Assembly: GCA_905233915.1 (NCBI GenBank)
Contig: CAJOFM010000007.1
Location: 1-64,000 of the forward strand
Origin: an uncultured Muribaculaceae bacterium
GTDB lineage: Bacteria > Bacteroidota > Bacteroidia > Bacteroidales > Muribaculaceae
Direction: 5' to 3'
DNA length: 64,000 bases
Shown piece by piece: positions 42,101 through 51,430 of this stretch. Each line of letters opens with the position of its first letter. The stretch's first letter is position 1. The position numbers and the translations under genes are program-made. The notes beneath the pieces were generated by a model, which searched no databases, was not told the DNA's origin, and saw only the letters and a list, made by a program, of their open reading frames with translations.

Positions 42101-42771
42101 TGAGGCGCGTCCTGTTGCATATTGTTCTTTTTCTCGCCATGGCTGCATCGGCTGTGACTACTCATGCTAGCACTAGTACGCAGGATACAGTTTACTTTTA
42201 CGACACGTGGGAGCAAATGCTCAATTTTACCCCCGTCGCAGTGATTATAGATCCGATCATTGAGACCATATCCCCTTATGAGTTGTATGTTGACGCTTGT
42301 AATGACAACGTCAATGAAAAGATTAACAATAAGCATATTGCCTTGTCGCTGGGCGATAGCATCTGGCTCGTGAATTCCTATTACCTGAAACGGGATTTCA
42401 AGGGCGATACAAAGATGCTCAATGGATATGTCCCTGTTTTCTTCAATGATAAAGTGGCATATGTTACTTATGTCCGCTACGATGAATGGTCGGTCTCATT
42501 GAATGATTACCTGTTTGGAGAAGTCAGTTATGATGGTGCCATCAAGAAAGTAGTTAACTATTGTTACATCGATTTCATGCGCCACAAGGTGCTTAAGGTA
42601 GATCACTCGGTACTCAGTAACCTGCTTGATGGATACAACGACCTGCTGATGCGCTACGAAGGCATGAAGGACTACAAGAGCCCTGAAATCATTGAGGAAT
42701 ATTTCCTTAAGTATGTTGACCGGGCAACCGAGGATATCATGCGGCCCAATATAGTTGACCTCACAGAATGA
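42100..42771 (+). CDS. Secreted protein of unknown function, tandem paralogue 2 (223 aa)
   Basis: The ATG overlaps the previous stop by 1 base. The signal peptide is MRRVLLHIVLFLAMAASAVTTHA. It repeats the blocks of the upstream protein (DTVYFYDTWEQMLNFTPVAV, SPYELYVDA, HIALSLGDS, VPVFFNDKVAYVTY, MRYEGMKDYK, VDRATEDIMRP). Divergence between the copies is concentrated in the region around residues 130-150, which may be the functionally variable surface. It lies 39 bp before an ABC importer, so co-transcription is possible. Confidence 0.75.
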   Translation: MRRVLLHIVLFLAMAASAVTTHASTSTQDTVYFYDTWEQMLNFTPVAVIIDPIIETISPYELYVDACNDNVNEKINNKHIALSLGDSIWLVNSYYLKRDFKGDTKMLNGYVPVFFNDKVAYVTYVRYDEWSVSLNDYLFGEVSYDGAIKKVVNYCYIDFMRHKVLKVDHSVLSNLLDGYNDLLMRYEGMKDYKSPEIIEEYFLKYVDRATEDIMRPNIVDLTE

Positions 42772-42810
42772 CGTTTTATCCATTAATCGTTTTTAACATC
42801 GTTTTGATAG

Positions 42811-43929
42811 ATGAAGAAGTGTTTTAACCCGATATTGATTCTCTCCCTTGTATTGCTGCTTTCCTCCTGCTTCAGGAGTGGCAAGAGCGGTGTGACTGTT
42901 GATGCCCAGGATTCAGTCATCACCAGCGCCAAGTTGCTCTCGATGCAGCGTACAGCCGATTATACTGTGGTCACCGTGGCCGACCCGTGGAAGGGTGGGG
43001 TGCTCCATCAATATGTCCTGGTGCCTGCTGAGGCACAGTTGCCTGCCGATTTGCCTGAGGGAACCATCGTGCGCACGCCTGTCAAGAACGCACTGGTCTA
43101 TTCATCGGTGCACACGAGCCTGTTGAATGAGTTGGGAGCCATCGGCACTGTGAAGGGCGTTGTGGATAGTCAGTACTTTAATGATTCCATTATCGCAGGT
43201 GGCTTGAAGGCCGGAACAATTGCCGACTGCGGCAACTCGATGAATCCCACGGTCGAGAAGGTGATAGATATGCAGCCCGACGCTATTCTGCTGTCGCCTT
43301 ATCAAGACGCCAGCTATGGGCAGATTGCCAAGATGGACATCCCCATCATTGAATGTGCCGACTATCTGGAGTACGACCCCCTTGGACGTGCCGAGTGGGT
43401 GAAATTCTACGGTGAGTTGGTGGGAAAGCGCGCTGAGGCCGATAGCCTGTATAATGCCGTTGTTGCTGCTTACAATGCAGTGAAAGAAATGGCTGCTGGA
43501 GCCAAGACACATCCCACGGTCGTGACCGAGATGGTCATCAACGGCATCTGGAACGTGCCTGGCGGACAGAGCTACATGGCCCGCATCCTGGCCGATGCAG
43601 GCGGCAAATACCTGTGGGCTGATGACGAGAATACGGGTTCGCTGGCCCTGGATTTCAACCAGGTACTCGCCGTGGCACATGATGCCGATTACTGGTTCAT
43701 CAAGTGGACCAACATCAATTCACTCAAGGACCTGCAGGGCGCCTATGACCTGAACAAGGAGATGGCGGCCTTCCAGAATAAGCGCGTCTATGTATGCGAT
43801 ACCGACAAGACCCGTTTCTTTGACCGCATCCCATTCCACCCCGAGGTGCTCTTGCGTGAATTTGCCGCCATCATGCACCCCGAGTTGTTCCTTGATTTCA
43901 CCAATCAAATGTATCATCACATTGACTGA
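42811..43929 (+). CDS. ABC transporter substrate-binding lipoprotein (BtuF/FecB type)
   Basis: The 372-aa lipoprotein has the lipobox LLLSSCFRS. It has the two-lobed helical-backbone binding-protein fold: an N-lobe near NALVYSSVHTSLLNELGAIG, conserved VIDMQPDAILLSPY, and a C-lobe with VLLREFAAIMHPELF. It captures a metal-chelate such as cobalamin, heme or a siderophore and delivers it to the permease that begins 7 bp downstream. The substrate cannot be told from sequence; no cobalamin riboswitch is present in the short upstream gap. Confidence 0.88.
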   Translation: MKKCFNPILILSLVLLLSSCFRSGKSGVTVDAQDSVITSAKLLSMQRTADYTVVTVADPWKGGVLHQYVLVPAEAQLPADLPEGTIVRTPVKNALVYSSVHTSLLNELGAIGTVKGVVDSQYFNDSIIAGGLKAGTIADCGNSMNPTVEKVIDMQPDAILLSPYQDASYGQIAKMDIPIIECADYLEYDPLGRAEWVKFYGELVGKRAEADSLYNAVVAAYNAVKEMAAGAKTHPTVVTEMVINGIWNVPGGQSYMARILADAGGKYLWADDENTGSLALDFNQVLAVAHDADYWFIKWTNINSLKDLQGAYDLNKEMAAFQNKRVYVCDTDKTRFFDRIPFHPEVLLREFAAIMHPELFLDFTNQMYHHID

Positions 43930-43936
43930 CACCCCC

Positions 43937-44971
43937 ATGACATATCGCCGTTTCGCCGTCACTCTCGTGGCCTTGACGTTGCTGCTGGTGCTGCTGGCAT
44001 TGGCATGCCTCGTCTTTGGCTCAGTGGATATTCCTGCCGGCAATATTTTAGATATCCTGACAGGCAATGGTAGCGGCAACAAGGCATGGGACATCATCAT
44101 CCTGCAGTCCCGCATCCCCATGATTGCCACGGCTGCTCTGGCGGGTGCAGCACTATCCATATCGGGCTTGTTGCTGCAGACGACATTCAATAACCCGCTT
44201 GCTGGTCCCTCGATACTCGGTGTGTCGTCGGGCGCTGGTTTGGGTGTCGCCATCGTCATCCTGGCCTTAGGTGGCTCACTGGGCGGCTTGTTCGGTGAGA
44301 GCGTCGGCAGCTACATGGCCATTTTGCTCGGTGCATTGATGGGGGCTGGTGTCGTGCTTGTGGTGCTCATCGCTTTCTCGGCCATCGTGCGCAGTAACAC
44401 CATGTTGCTGATTATCGGTATCCTTGTGAGCTATCTCACGTCGAGTGTCGTGCAATTGCTTAACTCGGTGGCTACCGAGGAAGGAGTGCACAACTATGTA
44501 TCGTGGGGCTTTGGAAATTTCTCGGGCGTGAGTGTGGCCCAGATGCCCGTCTATGCGGGAATCATCATCCTTGCTCTCGTGGGCTCGGCTCTCATGGTCA
44601 AGCCCCTTAACGCCATGCTGCTGGGCACCCGTTACGCCCGCAATTTGGGTATCAATGTTTCCAGAACGCGTAACATGCTGCTCCTTATCACTGGTGTACT
44701 CACAGCAGTGGTGACGGCCTTTTGCGGTCCTATCGGTTTTATCGGACTTGTGGTGCCGCACATTGCCCGCATGTCACTTGGTACGAGTAACCATGCCCGT
44801 TTGGTGCCTGCAACCATCCTTGCCGGAGCCGATATCGCCTTGCTGTGTGCTCTGGTGAGCGTGAATAATCCTCATGGCATTATCCCCATCAATGCCATCA
44901 CGCCTATCATTGGCGTGCCCATTATCCTGTACATCATTTTGAACCGTCGTCGCATCCAATACTTTAACTGA
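43937..44971 (+). CDS. FecCD/BtuC-type ABC transporter permease
   Basis: The ATG at 43937 (MTYRRFAVTLVALTLLL) begins 7 bp after the binding-protein gene; longer readings overlap that gene. The 344-aa permease has about ten hydrophobic helices and family motifs ALAGAALSISGLLLQTTFNNPLAGPSILGVSSGAGLG, read here in parts: SISGLLLQ, NPLAGPSILG, GPIGFIGLVVPHIAR (the coupling helix region). It imports iron-siderophore, heme or cobalamin with its ATPase partner, which starts 2 bp later. Confidence 0.93.
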   Translation: MTYRRFAVTLVALTLLLVLLALACLVFGSVDIPAGNILDILTGNGSGNKAWDIIILQSRIPMIATAALAGAALSISGLLLQTTFNNPLAGPSILGVSSGAGLGVAIVILALGGSLGGLFGESVGSYMAILLGALMGAGVVLVVLIAFSAIVRSNTMLLIIGILVSYLTSSVVQLLNSVATEEGVHNYVSWGFGNFSGVSVAQMPVYAGIIILALVGSALMVKPLNAMLLGTRYARNLGINVSRTRNMLLLITGVLTAVVTAFCGPIGFIGLVVPHIARMSLGTSNHARLVPATILAGADIALLCALVSVNNPHGIIPINAITPIIGVPIILYIILNRRRIQYFN

Positions 44972-44973
44972 TT

Positions 44974-45756
44974 ATGAACGAAAACGCCATATTTGTCACC
45001 CATGATCTTGCAGTGGGTTACCGTAACGGAAAAAACGTGGTAACGCTGCTTGAGGGGTTGAACCTCACCCTTGAGAAGGGTAAACTGGTTGCCTTGCTCG
45101 GACAGAATGGAGCAGGTAAATCCACGCTCTTGCGCGCGCTCACCTGCGACGAACGTCCCTTGTCGGGTAGCATCCAGGTTAACGGTAAAAACCTGCTGGA
45201 GATGAGTCAGAAGGAGCGTTCGCGCCTTATAGGCCTGGTATCGACTGAGCGCATCCAGGCGGGAGCTCTCACGGTGACCGAACTTGTGGGCCTGGGACGT
45301 CAACCCCACACGGGCTTCTTGGGACGCATGGATGATGAGGACCGTGAAATTGTCCGTCAAGCGATGGCCGACGCGGGTATCATTGGCAAGGCCGATGAGT
45401 ATATTGCCTCGTTGAGCGATGGCGAACGTCAAAAGGCGATGATTGCCCGCGCTCTGGCACAGCAAACGCCCATCATTATCCTTGACGAACCCACAGCCTT
45501 CCTGGACGTGGCAAGCCGCATCGAAACGATGCGCCTGCTGCAGACCCTGGCTCACGACCGCGGCAAGGCGGTGCTCCTGTCCAGTCACGACATTTCCCAA
45601 TCGCTGATGCTTGCCGACGAGTTGTGGCTCATCACAACCGACCGCCAAGTGGTCACGGGCAGCACCCGCCAGCTGGTTGCCGACGGGGCCATGGACCACC
45701 TGTTTGACAATCGCAGCATCCACTTCAACCCCCAAATCCTGGACTACAGTTTCTGA
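44974..45756 (+). CDS. ABC transporter ATP-binding protein (FecE/BtuD type)
   Basis: The 260-aa ATPase has Walker A GQNGAGKSTLL, signature SLSDGERQKAMIARALAQ (variant LSDGE rather than LSGGQ), Walker B IIILDEPTAFLD and the H-loop LLSSHD. It completes a binding protein-permease-ATPase importer. Nothing regulatory is visible between the genes. Confidence 0.95.
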   Translation: MNENAIFVTHDLAVGYRNGKNVVTLLEGLNLTLEKGKLVALLGQNGAGKSTLLRALTCDERPLSGSIQVNGKNLLEMSQKERSRLIGLVSTERIQAGALTVTELVGLGRQPHTGFLGRMDDEDREIVRQAMADAGIIGKADEYIASLSDGERQKAMIARALAQQTPIIILDEPTAFLDVASRIETMRLLQTLAHDRGKAVLLSSHDISQSLMLADELWLITTDRQVVTGSTRQLVADGAMDHLFDNRSIHFNPQILDYSF

Positions 45757-45863
45757 GTTCAGCCGGTTGAGAAATATTTTTATTCTCGTGTGAATAATCA
45801 GATAATTAGTTTGTAGTAGAATATATAATAGTTGCGCCCGACACAAACCCAGGGATTGAAATT

Positions 45864-46337
45864 ATGAAAAAGATTTATAACTTCGTGTTTTTGATCGCAT
45901 TGTTGGCGATGCCGATGGTGCTGACCTCTTGTGGCGATGAAGCCGACGAGCCTCTGAGCGATGGTGATGTATCATTGCTCATGGGCGGCACATGGCAATT
46001 TGAAAAGGCCGATCTCAACGTGCTTGGCCAAAAAATAGAGATGTCTTACGATGATATCCTTCATTACATGCAAGAGCAGGCCGGTACCGATAAGGTTGTG
46101 ATTCTTGATGAAAAACTCAGTTTTACCGAGGATGAGATGACCTATGTCAACGTGAATAAAAAAGTGCCCTATCGCTATTATTCCAATGGCAAATTCTGGT
46201 GTGAGGACATGGATAAGATTGTTGGCATGGTAATAAACATGAGTATTCCCAGATTGACTCAAAACCAGTTGGTTTTCAGATATAAAATTAGTATTACAGG
46301 ATTGTCAATATCCTTTGATTTGTATTACAAGAGATAA
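45864..46337 (+). CDS. Lipocalin-like lipoprotein (157 aa)
   Basis: It has a signal peptide and lipobox (MVLTSCGDEAD) followed by a beta-rich domain opening LLMGGTWQFEKADLNV, a pattern of lipocalin-like Bacteroidales lipoproteins. The family-specific function is unknown. It is monocistronic, with a terminator at 46396-46420. Confidence 0.75.
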   Translation: MKKIYNFVFLIALLAMPMVLTSCGDEADEPLSDGDVSLLMGGTWQFEKADLNVLGQKIEMSYDDILHYMQEQAGTDKVVILDEKLSFTEDEMTYVNVNKKVPYRYYSNGKFWCEDMDKIVGMVINMSIPRLTQNQLVFRYKISITGLSISFDLYYKR

Positions 46338-46395
46338 TCCTACGCCATCAGCAAGATTGGGTTTATGTCTTGAATAAGATACCATTTGTTGAATT

Positions 46396-46420
46396 ATCCG
46401 CCCGTTTGGGCGGATTTTTC
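46396..46420 (+). terminator. Intrinsic terminator
   Basis: ATCCGCCC (46396-46403) pairs with GGGCGGAT (46408-46415) with loop GTTT, then TTTTC. Confidence 0.9.
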
Positions 46421-46518
46421 TTTATGTTCGGTCGCTATATATTGTTGTATTAGACCTGATAATCTATATTTGCGATTGTAAAGCAATTATACCTTTTGTT
46501 TTTCTAACTCCTAACAGT

Positions 46519-47355
46519 TTACCCGCAATCCCAGCAGTAGTAGGCGCGGGAGAAGTCGCGTACGGCAAGATCATCATGGTTGATGAAGATGAAGCCGCTG
46601 CCCATGTCGCCCCACATGACGACTTCCTTGCGGTCAACCGTTGAGAACTGGGAATCAAGCTGGAACAACAATGTGTCGTGACGGTCGATGTCACGACGGC
46701 TCTCGTCTTGGGTATAAACAGGGTAGCCAAGCATTTGATGGCGGGGAGCCTTCATGCCGAGATTACGTTCAAAGTATAGGCCGTCCTCATTGTCGAGATA
46801 CTGATACCACATCATGTCGGTGTGGTCAGCACCCGTAATCTCTTTCACAATCTCGAAGAACAGGCGGTTAAATCTTCCGTCGCTCACGCCCATAGCGGTT
46901 TGCTCAACTTCGACGTCGATGGCGACCTCGCGCTTGACGGGTGTGACCATATCATCAACATGGTCATGGGTGGGCACGGCGCGCAGTGTGGCATCTGCCT
47001 CGATAGTATCATGATAGACGATGCGGAATCCCTTGCCCTGTTCATCATAGTTGCCCTGGCAACCGTACATCATCTCGGGATTCATGCTGATGAACCACTG
47101 CAGCATGCCTTGTTCAGGCAGCGGGGCCTTGAGGCCCGCCTCGGCGCAGTTCAGCTGCATGACCATGAGCATGGGTCTTCCCTGCTCATCGGTCGGGTAT
47201 TCCTTGCCAGCCGGCCAATAAGGCTTGCCGCCAATCTTGCTGCCTGTAATCGAGGGCTCGCGCTCCTCGTTCAATACCAGGCGGTAATGTTCACAGGCGG
47301 TACGCCTTGTGACTTCCTCAGCAATGCGCAATGCGCGTTCACTCACTTGTCCCAT
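46519..47355 (-). CDS. YwqG-like DUF1963 protein
   Basis: The 278-aa cytoplasmic protein has the DUF1963 signatures SKIGGKPYWPAGKEYP, LMVMQLNCAEAG, GMLQWFIS and, near the end, DSQFSTVDRKEVVMWGDMGSGFIFI. YwqG family proteins are widespread and of unknown function; an association with polymorphic toxin immunity has been proposed for relatives. Heptad repeat units flank both ends (the gene's stop follows TCCTAAC units; an array lies upstream of its start). Confidence 0.85.
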   Translation of the reverse strand: MGQVSERALRIAEEVTRRTACEHYRLVLNEEREPSITGSKIGGKPYWPAGKEYPTDEQGRPMLMVMQLNCAEAGLKAPLPEQGMLQWFISMNPEMMYGCQGNYDEQGKGFRIVYHDTIEADATLRAVPTHDHVDDMVTPVKREVAIDVEVEQTAMGVSDGRFNRLFFEIVKEITGADHTDMMWYQYLDNEDGLYFERNLGMKAPRHQMLGYPVYTQDESRRDIDRHDTLLFQLDSQFSTVDRKEVVMWGDMGSGFIFINHDDLAVRDFSRAYYCWDCG

Positions 47356-47361
47356 ATCATG

Positions 47362-47396
47362 TAACTCCTAACTTCTAACTTCTAACTTCTAACTAA
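47362..47396. repeat. Heptad array (CTAACTT type) upstream of the DUF1963 gene
   Basis: Five 7-bp units (TAACTCC, then TAACTTC three times, then TAACTAA) lie at the 3' end of the GH29 gene; its stop codon lies in the array. Confidence 0.85.
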
Positions 47397-48840
47397 TATA
47401 GTACCCCTCAATATTGTTGATGCAGGGACAGGCACGTGCATCGAGGATGCGGATGCGCCATTCACTCGCGGTCTTCTCGTGGAAGCGCACGATGCGCTTG
47501 TAGCCGATTGTCGTTGTTTCCTCATCCACGAGCAGTGGCACCCACTTGCCACAGCAGGTCTTGTATTCAATAACAAACTCTTTCACTCGTTGGCCCAGGG
47601 GGATGTATTCCTGCAGCATGATGCAGTTGAGGGTGACATCCTTTTTGGTCTTTATTTCGATGTCTGCACATGTCACTCCATCGCTTGCTGCCCAGTAGGT
47701 CTCCCAGCTGCCGTCACCCATATTGCTGGCTGCAAAACCCTTGCTGCGGGTGTCATTGGCAGTGAATTTGGCATTTGCAAGCAGGTTGTCGCTCAACTCG
47801 CTCATGATGCGTTCATGCCATGCTACAATCCTTGCCGAGTCGGTGGGGTGGATGAGACCCTCGCGGTTTACGGGGAAATTGAGCAACATGGTGCCGTTGT
47901 GGCCCACGCTGCGGTAGTACAAGTCGGTGAGTTCATCCACGCTCTTGACCTTGTCGTCCTCATTCTCATGATAGAACCACCCTGGGCGGATGCTGGTGTC
48001 GCACTCGCTGGCGCACCACATGTCGCCATCGGCATGGCCTGATTGCAACTCCTGATATTGTGGGTAGCCTGGATAAACCTCCTTGCCACGCACAAAGGCC
48101 CAGTTGGTGGCGTTGGCATAGCCCTTTTCATTGCCCACCCAGCGACAGCCGGGGCCGCCATCCGAGAATATGATAGCATTGGGTTGCAAGCGGTTCACGA
48201 TGCCCCATGCTTTGGGATAGTTGTAGTAGGTGCTGCGATCGATCTCGCGCTTCTCGCATGCCCCGCCATACCAGCCGTCGCCACCGTTGGCACCATCAAA
48301 CCACACCTCGAACACATCACCATATTGTGTCATCAGCTCTTCCAACTGATTGTAGTAATAGGTGATGTATTCTGCCGTGCCGTAGCTGGCCTGATGCCTG
48401 TCCCATGGTGAGAGATAGACGCCGAAGCGTATGCCATACTTCTTGCAGGCATCCGACAACTCGCGCACGACATCGCGTTTGAAAGGTGAGTTGGCAACGC
48501 TGTAATCAGTATATTTGCTGGGCCAAAGGCAGAAACCGTCATGGTGTTTGCACGTCAGGATTACCCCTTTCATGCCCGCCTTGACAATCGTCTGCACCCA
48601 TTGCTCACAGTCAAGTCGGCTAGGGTTGAACGATGACGCTGGCGCATCACCATAACCCCATTCCTGGTCCAAAAATGTATTAGGCCCGAAATGAATGAAA
48701 GCGTAGGTTTCCAACTTTTGCCACTCCACCTGTTGCGGCGTCGGTACCGGCCTGATAGCCTCTGGTGCCACACTGTTATCAGCAAATGCGTTAAGGCTAG
48801 CCAGCAAGGCGATGATCAATAAAAAACGATAACTCTTCAT
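47389..48840 (-). CDS. GH29 alpha-L-fucosidase
   Basis: The 483-aa exported enzyme (signal peptide SYRFLLIIALLASLNAFA) has the GH29 barrel: FIHFGPNTFLDQEWGYGD, GVILTCKHHDGFCLWPS, GIRFGVYLSPWDRH, and the nucleophile Asp in EVWFDGANGGDGW (near residue 180). The C-terminal 130 residues form a discoidin/F5-8C-like carbohydrate-binding domain (NAKFTANDTRSKGF, WETYWAASDG). It removes terminal fucose from host or dietary glycans in the periplasm. No SusC/D genes are adjacent. Confidence 0.93.
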   Translation of the reverse strand: MKSYRFLLIIALLASLNAFADNSVAPEAIRPVPTPQQVEWQKLETYAFIHFGPNTFLDQEWGYGDAPASSFNPSRLDCEQWVQTIVKAGMKGVILTCKHHDGFCLWPSKYTDYSVANSPFKRDVVRELSDACKKYGIRFGVYLSPWDRHQASYGTAEYITYYYNQLEELMTQYGDVFEVWFDGANGGDGWYGGACEKREIDRSTYYNYPKAWGIVNRLQPNAIIFSDGGPGCRWVGNEKGYANATNWAFVRGKEVYPGYPQYQELQSGHADGDMWCASECDTSIRPGWFYHENEDDKVKSVDELTDLYYRSVGHNGTMLLNFPVNREGLIHPTDSARIVAWHERIMSELSDNLLANAKFTANDTRSKGFAASNMGDGSWETYWAASDGVTCADIEIKTKKDVTLNCIMLQEYIPLGQRVKEFVIEYKTCCGKWVPLLVDEETTTIGYKRIVRFHEKTASEWRIRILDARACPCINNIEGYYIS

Positions 48841-48856
48841 CCCGATTGCAAATCAC

Positions 48857-48903
48857 TAATAACTGTTCACTATTAACTGTTAACTGTTAACTGTTAACTT
48901 AAC
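48857..48903. repeat. Heptad array (TTAACTG type) at the cvfB 3' end
   Basis: At least four TTAACTG units; the cvfB end (codons GTT AAC AGT TAA) is made of repeat sequence. Confidence 0.85.
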
Positions 48904-49716
48904 CGTGTCGCCCAGGGTGACTTTCTGTTGCTTGTAAAGCAGACCTAAGGCTTTTTTGAAGTCTTTCTTACTGCAGTTGAAGGCTTTGCTGATGTCGTCA
49001 GGATTGCTCTTGTCGGTAAGCGTCATCTCGCCGCCGTGAGCGTTGAGATACTCCATGATGCGGTCGGCGAGGTCGTCAACGCGCATCTTCTCGATTTTGG
49101 CGAGGGTGAGGTCCACCTTGCCATCGGGGCGCACCTGTTTGACAAATGCGGTCAGTCGGTCTCCCACGTTGACATCCTGATAAGTCTCATTCTGGTAAAT
49201 CTGTCCCCAATGGGCGTTGTCAACGATGACGCGATAACCCAAGTCACTGCGCTGCACTACCAGCACCTCAACTTTCTCACGGTGATAGTAGTCGGGCTCG
49301 GTCTGATTGAGGAACTTGGCAAGTTTGGCACTGGCGACAATGCGATGGCTGGCCTCATCGAGATACACGCGCACGATGTAACTGCGACCAGCCTGCATGT
49401 CCACACGCTGCTCGCTGAAGGGCACCAACAGATCCTTGGCCGTGAGACCCCAGTCAAGGAAAGCGCCGACCTTGTTCACCGCCTTAACGCGCATGAGAGC
49501 GAAGTCACCCACCACGGCTTTGGGCACCTCGGTCGTTGCTACAGGGCGGTTTTCACTGTCGTTATAGACAAAAACGCGGATGTTGTCACCCACCTTCATC
49601 TCGGGTGTGAGGTAACGCTTGGGAAGCAGCACCTCGTGAGTATCGTCGTCAATCAGGTAGGCCCCGAAATCGACCATGCGGTTAATACGCAACTCGTTAT
49701 ATTCTCCAATCTTCAT
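48880..49716 (-). CDS. cvfB: S1-domain RNA-binding protein CvfB
   Basis: The 278-aa protein has tandem S1-like domains (MVDFGAYLIDDDTHEVLLPKRYL, then VNKVGAFLDWGLTAKDLLVPF, then YRVIVDNAHWGQIYQNE) and a C-terminal winged-helix (SKAFNCSKKDFKKALGLLYKQQ), the architecture of CvfB/YitL, which affects virulence gene expression in Staphylococcus. The C-terminal LTVNS is encoded by the heptad array. A TATTTTTG element at 49777-49784 is its likely promoter. Confidence 0.9.
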   Translation of the reverse strand: MKIGEYNELRINRMVDFGAYLIDDDTHEVLLPKRYLTPEMKVGDNIRVFVYNDSENRPVATTEVPKAVVGDFALMRVKAVNKVGAFLDWGLTAKDLLVPFSEQRVDMQAGRSYIVRVYLDEASHRIVASAKLAKFLNQTEPDYYHREKVEVLVVQRSDLGYRVIVDNAHWGQIYQNETYQDVNVGDRLTAFVKQVRPDGKVDLTLAKIEKMRVDDLADRIMEYLNAHGGEMTLTDKSNPDDISKAFNCSKKDFKKALGLLYKQQKVTLGDTVKLTVNS

Positions 49717-49776
49717 AGCTTGAGGTATTAGGCGTTAGGTTTTGCGACAGGGAAAACCCAAGGCCTGTTTATTTTG

Positions 49777-49784
49777 CAAAAATA
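49777..49784 (-). promoter_or_regulatory. -7 element (TATTTTTG) for cvfB
   Basis: It matches TAnnTTTG on the minus strand, about 60 nt before the cvfB start. Between lies a two-unit TTAGG heptad repeat (49728-49744). Confidence 0.55.
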
Positions 49785-49871
49785 GGCTAAAAAATCCATT
49801 TCTCGACTTGCTTTTTCTCAAATTTGTACTACCTTAGCGAAATTAATAACATCTTGTGACGTTAGAATGCA

Positions 49872-50726
49872 ATGAAAACGAAGGTATTATCATTACTTAT
49901 ATTACTGTCAGCCACGGCATTACTCTTCTCTTGCGGTAAGTTGAAATCAGGAAAAGGCGGTGACGGCAAGCCCGCCGTAACACTCAAGACCCAGAAATTA
50001 AGCGACACCTCGGGTTTCACGATGAGTAATGGCGAGCGCTGCACCATCGTGGCCGACGCAACTATAGATTATCCTGTAGCAACGGCACAGGGGGCTGCGG
50101 TAGATACCCTGCAACGGTTATTTGCCGCCTATGTGCTGGAGTCGGGTGACTCGCTCTCACTACAAGAGGCGATGCGTCAAGTGGTTTCCAACAGCATGCA
50201 CCAGTATGACTTCATGAATGAGCCCATGAGTGCCGATGAGGCAGCCGAGGCCGACGAGGATGGTACCATGACCACGCTCAAGTATGCTACGAGCACCCGC
50301 GTTACATCTATCTATAACAAGAACGGAGTGGTGACGTTCGAGCGTGTCGATGTGGTCAAGAAAAACGACAAGGTTACATCGATTACCCACCGCTACTATA
50401 ACTTTGATGTAGAAACCAATACCTTTATCGATGTGAATCGTCTGTTCCGTGACGATGCCATGGCCGATGTGTGCCAGTTGCTCAAAGATCAACTACTCAA
50501 GCAGAACAACGCGACTGGTAACGAGCAACTGAATGACTTGGGCTTCTTCAATGTTGAGAATATCACAGTGACGCGTAATTTCTATTTCGACGATAAGGGC
50601 GTGACATGGAGCTACCTGCCCAACGAGTTGGCTGTTGAAGCAGTGGGCGAGCCCAAAATCACCATCGCCTTTAGCGATTTAGACCCGTTCCTGTGTGACG
50701 AAAGCATCATCAACCGTTTGAAGTAA
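49872..50726 (+). CDS. RsiV-like/DUF3298 lipoprotein
   Basis: The 284-aa lipoprotein (lipobox LLFSCGKLK) has the RsiV/DUF4163-DUF3298 layout: an N-terminal domain around DATIDYPVA and a C-terminal domain with HRYYNFDVETNTFIDVNRLFRDDA, ENITVTRNFYFDDKGVTWSYLPNELA and ITIAFSDLDPFL. Family members fold like RsiV, the lysozyme-sensing anti-sigma of Bacillus, but here there is no cytoplasmic anti-sigma part, so only the extracytoplasmic ligand-binding module is implied. It lies 5 bp before rsmG. Confidence 0.85.
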   Translation: MKTKVLSLLILLSATALLFSCGKLKSGKGGDGKPAVTLKTQKLSDTSGFTMSNGERCTIVADATIDYPVATAQGAAVDTLQRLFAAYVLESGDSLSLQEAMRQVVSNSMHQYDFMNEPMSADEAAEADEDGTMTTLKYATSTRVTSIYNKNGVVTFERVDVVKKNDKVTSITHRYYNFDVETNTFIDVNRLFRDDAMADVCQLLKDQLLKQNNATGNEQLNDLGFFNVENITVTRNFYFDDKGVTWSYLPNELAVEAVGEPKITIAFSDLDPFLCDESIINRLK

Positions 50727-50731
50727 GAACG

Positions 50732-51352
50732 ATGGAGTATATATTGAAATATTTTCCTGAGTTGACCGCGGTGCAACGTGACCAGCTAGCGCAGCTCGAG
50801 ACGCTCTATCCCGAGTGGAATGCTAAAATAAACGTCATATCCCGGAAGGACATAGACAATCTGGAAATTAACCACCTGTTGCATTCCTTAGGCCTTGTCA
50901 AGTTTGTGAAATTCACCCTAGGCACGCGGGTCATGGACTTGGGGACTGGTGGGGGATTGCCCGGTATTCCGTTGGCCATCTATTACCCTGAGGTGACTTT
51001 CCACCTCGTGGACCGCATTGGCAAGAAACTCAAGGTGGCGCAGGATATTGCCGAGCGCATTGGTTTGACCAATGTCACCTTCCAGCATGGAGACGTCAAG
51101 GAGGTGAAGGGCAAGTTTGACTTTGTGGTGAGTCGCGCAGTGATGGACCTGGGTGACATGGTGCCATTAGTCAAGCGATTTATCGACAGCGAGGACCGCA
51201 ACGCCGTGCCCAACGGCCTAATCTGCCTCAAGGGGGGCGACTTGAGTGGAGAAATCGCCCAATATAAGAACAAGGTACTCATCGACGACCTGTCCAGCTA
51301 TTTCAAAGAAGACTTTTTCAAAACCAAAAAGATACTCTATTTGCCTCTTTAG
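50732..51352 (+). CDS. rsmG: 16S rRNA (guanine527-N7)-methyltransferase RsmG
   Basis: The 206-aa AdoMet-dependent methyltransferase of 16S rRNA G527 has the motif I segment VMDLGTGGGLPGIPLAIYYP, followed by FHLVDRIGKKLKVAQDIAERIGL, GDVKEVKGKFDFVVSRAV and a C-terminal KGGDLSGEI. Loss of RsmG gives low-level streptomycin resistance in several bacteria. It follows the RsiV-like gene directly and is followed by a REP/RAYT insertion. Confidence 0.95.
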   Translation: MEYILKYFPELTAVQRDQLAQLETLYPEWNAKINVISRKDIDNLEINHLLHSLGLVKFVKFTLGTRVMDLGTGGGLPGIPLAIYYPEVTFHLVDRIGKKLKVAQDIAERIGLTNVTFQHGDVKEVKGKFDFVVSRAVMDLGDMVPLVKRFIDSEDRNAVPNGLICLKGGDLSGEIAQYKNKVLIDDLSSYFKEDFFKTKKILYLPL

Positions 51353-51380
51353 AGACAAGACTTGATGGGGCCAGGAATTA

Positions 51381-51406
51381 GTAGGGCCTCGCCTTGGCGT
51401 GGCCGT
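51381..51406 (+). repeat. REP palindrome 1
   Basis: GTAGGGCCTCGCCTTGGCG followed by TGGCCGT; contains the CGCCTTGGCG palindrome. It lies upstream of the RAYT gene, in direct orientation. Confidence 0.85.
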
Positions 51407-51430
51407 AACCAAATAATAAGTTGCATTAAT

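Noticed and set aside
42772-42810. Cobalamin riboswitch upstream of the BtuF/FecB-type importer
   Set aside because: The gap is only 39 bp and has no B12-box-like sequence.
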